NCBI RefSeq assembly: GCF_009674775.1
Contig: NZ_WKKE01000009.1
Span: 62,001-126,000 of the forward strand
Source of the DNA: Flavobacterium sp. LC2016-23
GTDB lineage: Bacteria > Bacteroidota > Bacteroidia > Flavobacteriales > Flavobacteriaceae
Length of the DNA: 64,000 bases
Reading direction: 5' to 3'
Part shown: one piece after another, positions 60,862-64,000 of the stretch
Numbering within the stretch: position 1 is the first letter of the stretch
Layout: every line of letters starts with the position of its first letter
The notes under the pieces: generated by a model
Told to the model about the DNA's origin: nothing
Database searches by the model: none
What the model saw: the letters and a program-made list of their open reading frames with translations, nothing else
Translations under genes and position numbers: made by a program

Positions 60862-61218
60862 TTATTTCAATAGGGAATTTTTGCTTAATTCGTTCGAAAG
60901 TTCATCTGTTGTACGCATCAATAATCCGAGATTGCTCCCGTCTTTTGAAAAGGCCACTACAAAGTTTGAGCCACTGATCTTGTTTCCAATTACAACTCCC
61001 TCTGCTGTTTTTAAGAACAACTGTTTTAGGGAACCTTTATCCAGATCAGAAAGAAATTTTTCAGTCATAGATAAAATAGCAGCACTCATTGCGGCGACAC
61101 TGTCCCCGTAATCCAGGTGCAGTGATGTGATTAGTTTTCCTTTTCCGTTTAAAATTAGTGCTGATGAAGATTTTGTGTTAATCAGAAAATCATTCAGGAT
61201 GGTAGTGATTTCATTCAT
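60862..61218 (-). CDS. Roadblock/LC7 domain protein (first of pair)
   Basis: Start at ATG 61218 (118 residues, full domain: SSALILNGKGKLITSLHLDYGDSVAAMSA and GVVIGNKISGSNFVVAFSKD). A TTG at 61299 would add 27 residues without a domain; it lies close after the -7 box so is less likely. Possible GTPase regulator or heterodimer partner of the second gene. Confidence 0.75.
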   Translation of the reverse strand: MNEITTILNDFLINTKSSSALILNGKGKLITSLHLDYGDSVAAMSAAILSMTEKFLSDLDKGSLKQLFLKTAEGVVIGNKISGSNFVVAFSKDGSNLGLLMRTTDELSNELSKNSLLK

Positions 61219-61315
61219 TTGGGAAGGATTTAAGGAGTTGTTAAAATAGGTTGATATTGATAAACTATTTAAAGTTTGGGATGTATTCTGACTAAACAAC
61301 TGTTAATTTTACTAA

Positions 61316-61323
61316 CAAATATA
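61316..61323 (-). promoter_or_regulatory. -7 box of the Roadblock pair
   Basis: Minus strand TATATTTG, full TAnnTTTG match; predicts a leader of about 90 bases to the ATG at 61218. Confidence 0.5.
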
Positions 61324-61394
61324 AAATATTTTATGTATCATTGTATTACCGGATCAATAATAATTTAATTTTTTTACTATAAAAACCTTACATT

Positions 61395-61610
61395 ATGGCT
61401 AAAGTGTTGAAATTCAAAGATGTTAACTCGGATGTTGAAAATAGAATGAAAGAATTCGAGAAAATGAGGGTTAAATTGAAATCCCAGATTGCAAAGGATA
61501 CAGCTAAAAAATCCGCTGCAGGAAAAGAGGGAAAAGGTTTGTTTAAATCGATTTCCGAATTTTTTACCGATGCTCCTAAAACGCCGGCAAATACAAGTGT
61601 TAAAAAATAG
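61395..61610 (+). CDS. Small lysine-rich orphan protein
   Basis: 71 residues, Lys- and Ser-rich, mostly helical, with an N-terminal MAKVLKFKDVNSDVENRMKEFEKMRVKLKSQ and a low-complexity tail. No signal peptide or motif. Followed by a terminator, which supports a real transcript. Not recognised. Confidence 0.65.
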   Translation: MAKVLKFKDVNSDVENRMKEFEKMRVKLKSQIAKDTAKKSAAGKEGKGLFKSISEFFTDAPKTPANTSVKK

Positions 61611-61666
61611 GCTTTATTAAGCTGGTCGCAAGTTATCGTAGACCGGTTTATTTTATTATAAAACAA

Positions 61667-61697
61667 TTAACGCTCCTTAAGGGGCGTTCTTTTTGAT
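61667..61697 (+). terminator. Terminator of the small orphan gene
   Basis: AACGCTCC (61669-61676) and GGGGCGTT (61681-61688) with a TTAA loop and T run; stem is nearly the same as the ileS-dksA terminator. Confidence 0.88.
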
Positions 61698-61705
61698 TAA
61701 ATTAC

Positions 61706-61713
61706 TATTTTTG
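61706..61713 (+). promoter_or_regulatory. -7 box of lspA
   Basis: TATTTTTG matches TAnnTTTG 20 bases before the ATG. Confidence 0.5.
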
Positions 61714-61732
61714 CCCATCAAAAAATCATAAA

Positions 61733-62332
61733 ATGTCATTACGAAAATCGTATTTCCTTATATTCTTAGTTTTATTAATCGATCAGCTTTCTAAAATTTA
61801 TGTAAAAACAAACTTTGTCTTAGGTGAGGAAGTGGTTATTGCGGACTGGTTTAGGATTCATTTTATAGAAAATGAAGGAATGGCCTGGGGAACCAAAATT
61901 CCAGGGGAATATGGAAAATTAATTTTGACCGTTTTCAGGATTTTTGCCGTATTCGGAATCGGATACTGGCTGGCTGATGCGATTAAAAAGCGCCATTCTA
62001 CTTATCTGATCGTTTCTATTGCCTTAATTTTTGCCGGTGCAGCCGGAAATATACTGGATTCTGTTTTTTACGGAGTAATTTTTGACGACAGTACCCATAA
62101 TCTGGCAACACTTTTTTCTCCAACTCCATACGGATCATGGTTTCATGGTCTCGTAGTAGATATGTTTTATTTTCCGATTTGGGAGGGTAATCTGCCAGCC
62201 TGGCTGCCTTTCTTTGGAGGTAAGCATTTTATGTTTTTCAACGCTATTTTCAATGTTGCCGATATGGCAATTTCCACCGGTGTTGGTATCCTGCTGGTAT
62301 TTAATAAAAGAGCATTTCCGAAACACAGCTAG
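61733..62332 (+). CDS. lspA: Lipoprotein signal peptidase (signal peptidase II)
   Basis: Aspartyl membrane protease removing lipoprotein signal peptides. 199 residues with four TM helices. DQLSK near the N terminus, FIENEGMAWG, GAAGNILDSV (first catalytic Asp region) and FNVADMAISTGV (second Asp) are intact. An extra loop with SPTPYGSWFHGLVVDMFYFP is normal for Bacteroidota forms. Confidence 0.97.
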   Translation: MSLRKSYFLIFLVLLIDQLSKIYVKTNFVLGEEVVIADWFRIHFIENEGMAWGTKIPGEYGKLILTVFRIFAVFGIGYWLADAIKKRHSTYLIVSIALIFAGAAGNILDSVFYGVIFDDSTHNLATLFSPTPYGSWFHGLVVDMFYFPIWEGNLPAWLPFFGGKHFMFFNAIFNVADMAISTGVGILLVFNKRAFPKHS

Positions 62333-62355
62333 TTGTTTTAAATTTCAAATTTTTG

Positions 62356-62415
62356 AAATTCCAAATTCCAATATTTGCCTGCAATGAACGCTTCAAGTAT
62401 TGGAATTTGGAATTT
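62356..62415. repeat. AAATTCCAAATTCCAA palindrome, copy 3
   Basis: 18-bp perfect arms (62356-62373 and 62398-62415) with a 24-base loop, between lspA and the RecB/AddA-like gene. Same 16-mer core as at 34872 and 39588. Confidence 0.88.
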
Positions 62416-62472
62416 TACATTATTGGGATTTAATATTTATTGTGCTATTTTTACGATACAAAAATCAAACCT

Positions 62473-64000
62473 ATGCAAAGTCCGTCTTTTTCTATTTATG
62501 ATGCATCTGCGGGTTCGGGAAAGACCTATACTCTCGTTAAGGAATATCTTAAAATTATCCTCTCTTCTCCTAAAAATGATGCCTATCGTAATATTCTGGC
62601 AATAACTTTTACGAATAAAGCTGTTCACGAAATGAAAAGCCGTATTGTCGGTAGTTTATCTGAATTTACCAAAGATGAACCTTCTGCAAAAGCGATGGAT
62701 TTGATGGAGGATTTGTCCCGTGAAACAGGTCTTTCGATTATAAAAATCAAAACAAAATCCCAGAATATTATCAAGCACCTTATTCATAATTATGCTGCTT
62801 TTGATATTTCTACTATTGATAAATTTACCCATAAGGTAATTCGTGCTTTTGCACATGATCTGAATTTACCCATGACTTTTGAGGTTACACTGGATACCGA
62901 AAATTTACTGGTAGAAGCCGTTGACGCTATTATTGCCCAAGCTGGACAGGATGAAACGCTCACCAAATTGCTGATTGATTTCACGATGGAAAAAACCGAC
63001 GACGATAAAAGTTGGGATGTTTCGCGTGAAATTCTTGAAACCGGAAGATTGGTACTGAATGAAAACAACAGGAATGAAATCTCTCATTTTCAGGACAAAT
63101 CCATTGAGGAATTTGTTGCTATAAAGAAGAAAATGTCGGTTCTGTGTTCCGATCTGGAAAAAGAAAATGCGGAGTCTGCGACACAGGTTCTGGAGTTAAT
63201 CGATAAAAACGGAATTGATTTAAAGTCGTTTTCAAGAGGAACTTTTCCAAATCATCTTGAAAGTATTCGTGATGGAAAATTTAATCCAAGAAATAAAACT
63301 TTTCATGAATTTGAGGATATCGCAATCAATAAAACAGCAAGTGACCGGGCTCTGATTGAAAATCTTATTCCTGAATTACTGCTGACTTTAGATAAGATTT
63401 ATAAAAACTTCGAAAAACGAGATTTTTACAAAGCCTTTCTCAAAAACATAACACCGCTTTCTTTACTGAATACGGTCAGTAATGAACTGGCAAAAATCCA
63501 GTCGGAACAAAATATTTTGTCGATTTCAGAATTCAACGCCATTATTCATCGTGAAATTCAAAATCAGCCGGCACCATTTATTTATGAGCGTTTGGGAGAA
63601 CGGTACCGTCATTTTTTTATTGATGAATTTCAGGATACCTCAGAAATGCAATGGCAGAATCTGATCCCGCTAATTGACAATGCACTTTCCGGTCAGGATG
63701 ATTTTGGGAATAAAGGAACGCTTATGATTGTTGGTGACCCCAAACAATCCATTTATCGTTGGAGGGGAGGAAAGGCAGAGCAGTTTATTGAATTAAGTAA
63801 AGAAGCAAATCCTTTTGCAAATCCGGATAAAAAACTGGAACATTTAAATACGAATTATAGAAGCTACAGCGAAGTAATTGATTTTAATAATGCTTTCTTT
63901 AAACTAATTTCCACGGAATTTACAAATGAAGATTATAAGGATTTATATGAAAACCATAGCTTTCAGAATCCAAATTCTAAAAAAGGCGGCTATGTCAATA
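62473..64000 (+). CDS. RecB/AddA-like UvrD-type helicase-nuclease (3' truncated by window edge)
   Basis: Only the first 509 residues are present. Walker A ASAGSGKT at 11-18, a TFTNKAVHEMKSRI motif, DEFQDTSEMQWQN (motif II) and GDPKQSIYRWRGGKA (motif III), and LNTNYRSYSEVIDFNN (motif IV), all of UvrD/RecB SF1 helicases. Full-length flavobacterial homologues are near 1050 residues with a C-terminal RecB-type nuclease domain. Role: processing of DNA ends for recombination repair. Confidence 0.9.
   Translation, partial: MQSPSFSIYDASAGSGKTYTLVKEYLKIILSSPKNDAYRNILAITFTNKAVHEMKSRIVGSLSEFTKDEPSAKAMDLMEDLSRETGLSIIKIKTKSQNIIKHLIHNYAAFDISTIDKFTHKVIRAFAHDLNLPMTFEVTLDTENLLVEAVDAIIAQAGQDETLTKLLIDFTMEKTDDDKSWDVSREILETGRLVLNENNRNEISHFQDKSIEEFVAIKKKMSVLCSDLEKENAESATQVLELIDKNGIDLKSFSRGTFPNHLESIRDGKFNPRNKTFHEFEDIAINKTASDRALIENLIPELLLTLDKIYKNFEKRDFYKAFLKNITPLSLLNTVSNELAKIQSEQNILSISEFNAIIHREIQNQPAPFIYERLGERYRHFFIDEFQDTSEMQWQNLIPLIDNALSGQDDFGNKGTLMIVGDPKQSIYRWRGGKAEQFIELSKEANPFANPDKKLEHLNTNYRSYSEVIDFNNAFFKLISTEFTNEDYKDLYENHSFQNPNSKKGGYVN

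Noticed and set aside
1..64000. Prophage, IS element, CRISPR array, rRNA or tRNA
   Set aside because: I looked for transposase, integrase, repeat-spacer and cloverleaf signals and saw none; a tRNA could be missed by eye.

Overview
The window looks like chromosome of a Flavobacterium-type member of the Bacteroidota. The evidence is AT-rich sequence, many promoters with the Bacteroidota -7 box TAnnTTTG, a SusC-like TonB-dependent receptor, a full Bat aerotolerance operon, a PorZ-like type IX secretion protein, and top BLAST-type resemblance by eye of most housekeeping genes to flavobacterial families. I recognise no rRNA, tRNA, CRISPR array, prophage or transposase. All function calls are from reading the protein sequences; no search was run.

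Layout. 1-5609: the tail of an unknown gene coupled to a giant 1801-residue fusion (kinase-like pseudodomain, DUF4011-type SF1 helicase, degenerate Vsr-like nuclease fold, WGR domain). 5610-10628: a tight six-gene NAD+/ADP-ribose operon (PRPP-synthetase-like, NADAR, macrodomain, Tpt1/KptA, ADP-ribosylglycohydrolase, NAMPT-like) behind two 21-bp inverted repeats and ending in a strong terminator. 10707-12924: housekeeping nadD-gmk-yicC, convergent with that operon. 13155-22043: small genes (ArsC-like with a broken start, DinB-like, RlpA-like, a membrane protein), a TonB receptor, pgi, and a lipocalin/SDR pair facing an AraC regulator. 22077-28276: M23 peptidase lipoprotein, tryptophan 2,3-dioxygenase, DUF3108, hppD, a four-helix-bundle protein and hmgA (aromatic amino-acid breakdown). 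28488-33156: patatin/beta-barrel protein, a small secreted protein and uvrC. 33293-34829: AstE-like peptidase and 5-formyl-THF cyclo-ligase. 34937-44421: the Bat operon, read on the minus strand as moxR, DUF58, a membrane protein, batA, batB, batC, batD, batE. 44645-50490: aldo/keto reductase, SDR, Schlafen-AlbA_2 protein, DUF3298 lipoprotein, a cystathionine synthase/lyase and an outer-membrane barrel. 50815-64000: gdhA, porZ-like, acyltransferase, recO, ileS, a zinc-less DksA, two Roadblock proteins, a small orphan, lspA and the start of a RecB/AddA-like helicase.

The most interesting part is 1-10628. The six operon genes together could hydrolyse or remove ADP-ribose from proteins, nucleobases and RNA ends, and re-make NAD+ from nicotinamide. 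The PRPP-synthetase-like and NAMPT-like genes at the two ends are the same gene pair that in the phage NARP1 pathway (Adps and Namat) rebuilds NAD+ directly from ADP-ribose and nicotinamide; ordinary PRPP plus NMN salvage is the competing reading. The neighbouring helicase fusion carries a WGR domain, a module also known from PARP enzymes, and its kinase-plus-COG1112-helicase plan recalls the Mokosh defence family, so a stress or anti-phage role for the whole island is a fair but unproven inference.

Spacers between genes are rich in long inverted repeats; two families recur (a 16-mer AAATTCCAAATTCCAA palindrome in three gaps, and a CCTGACAGG palindrome in two).
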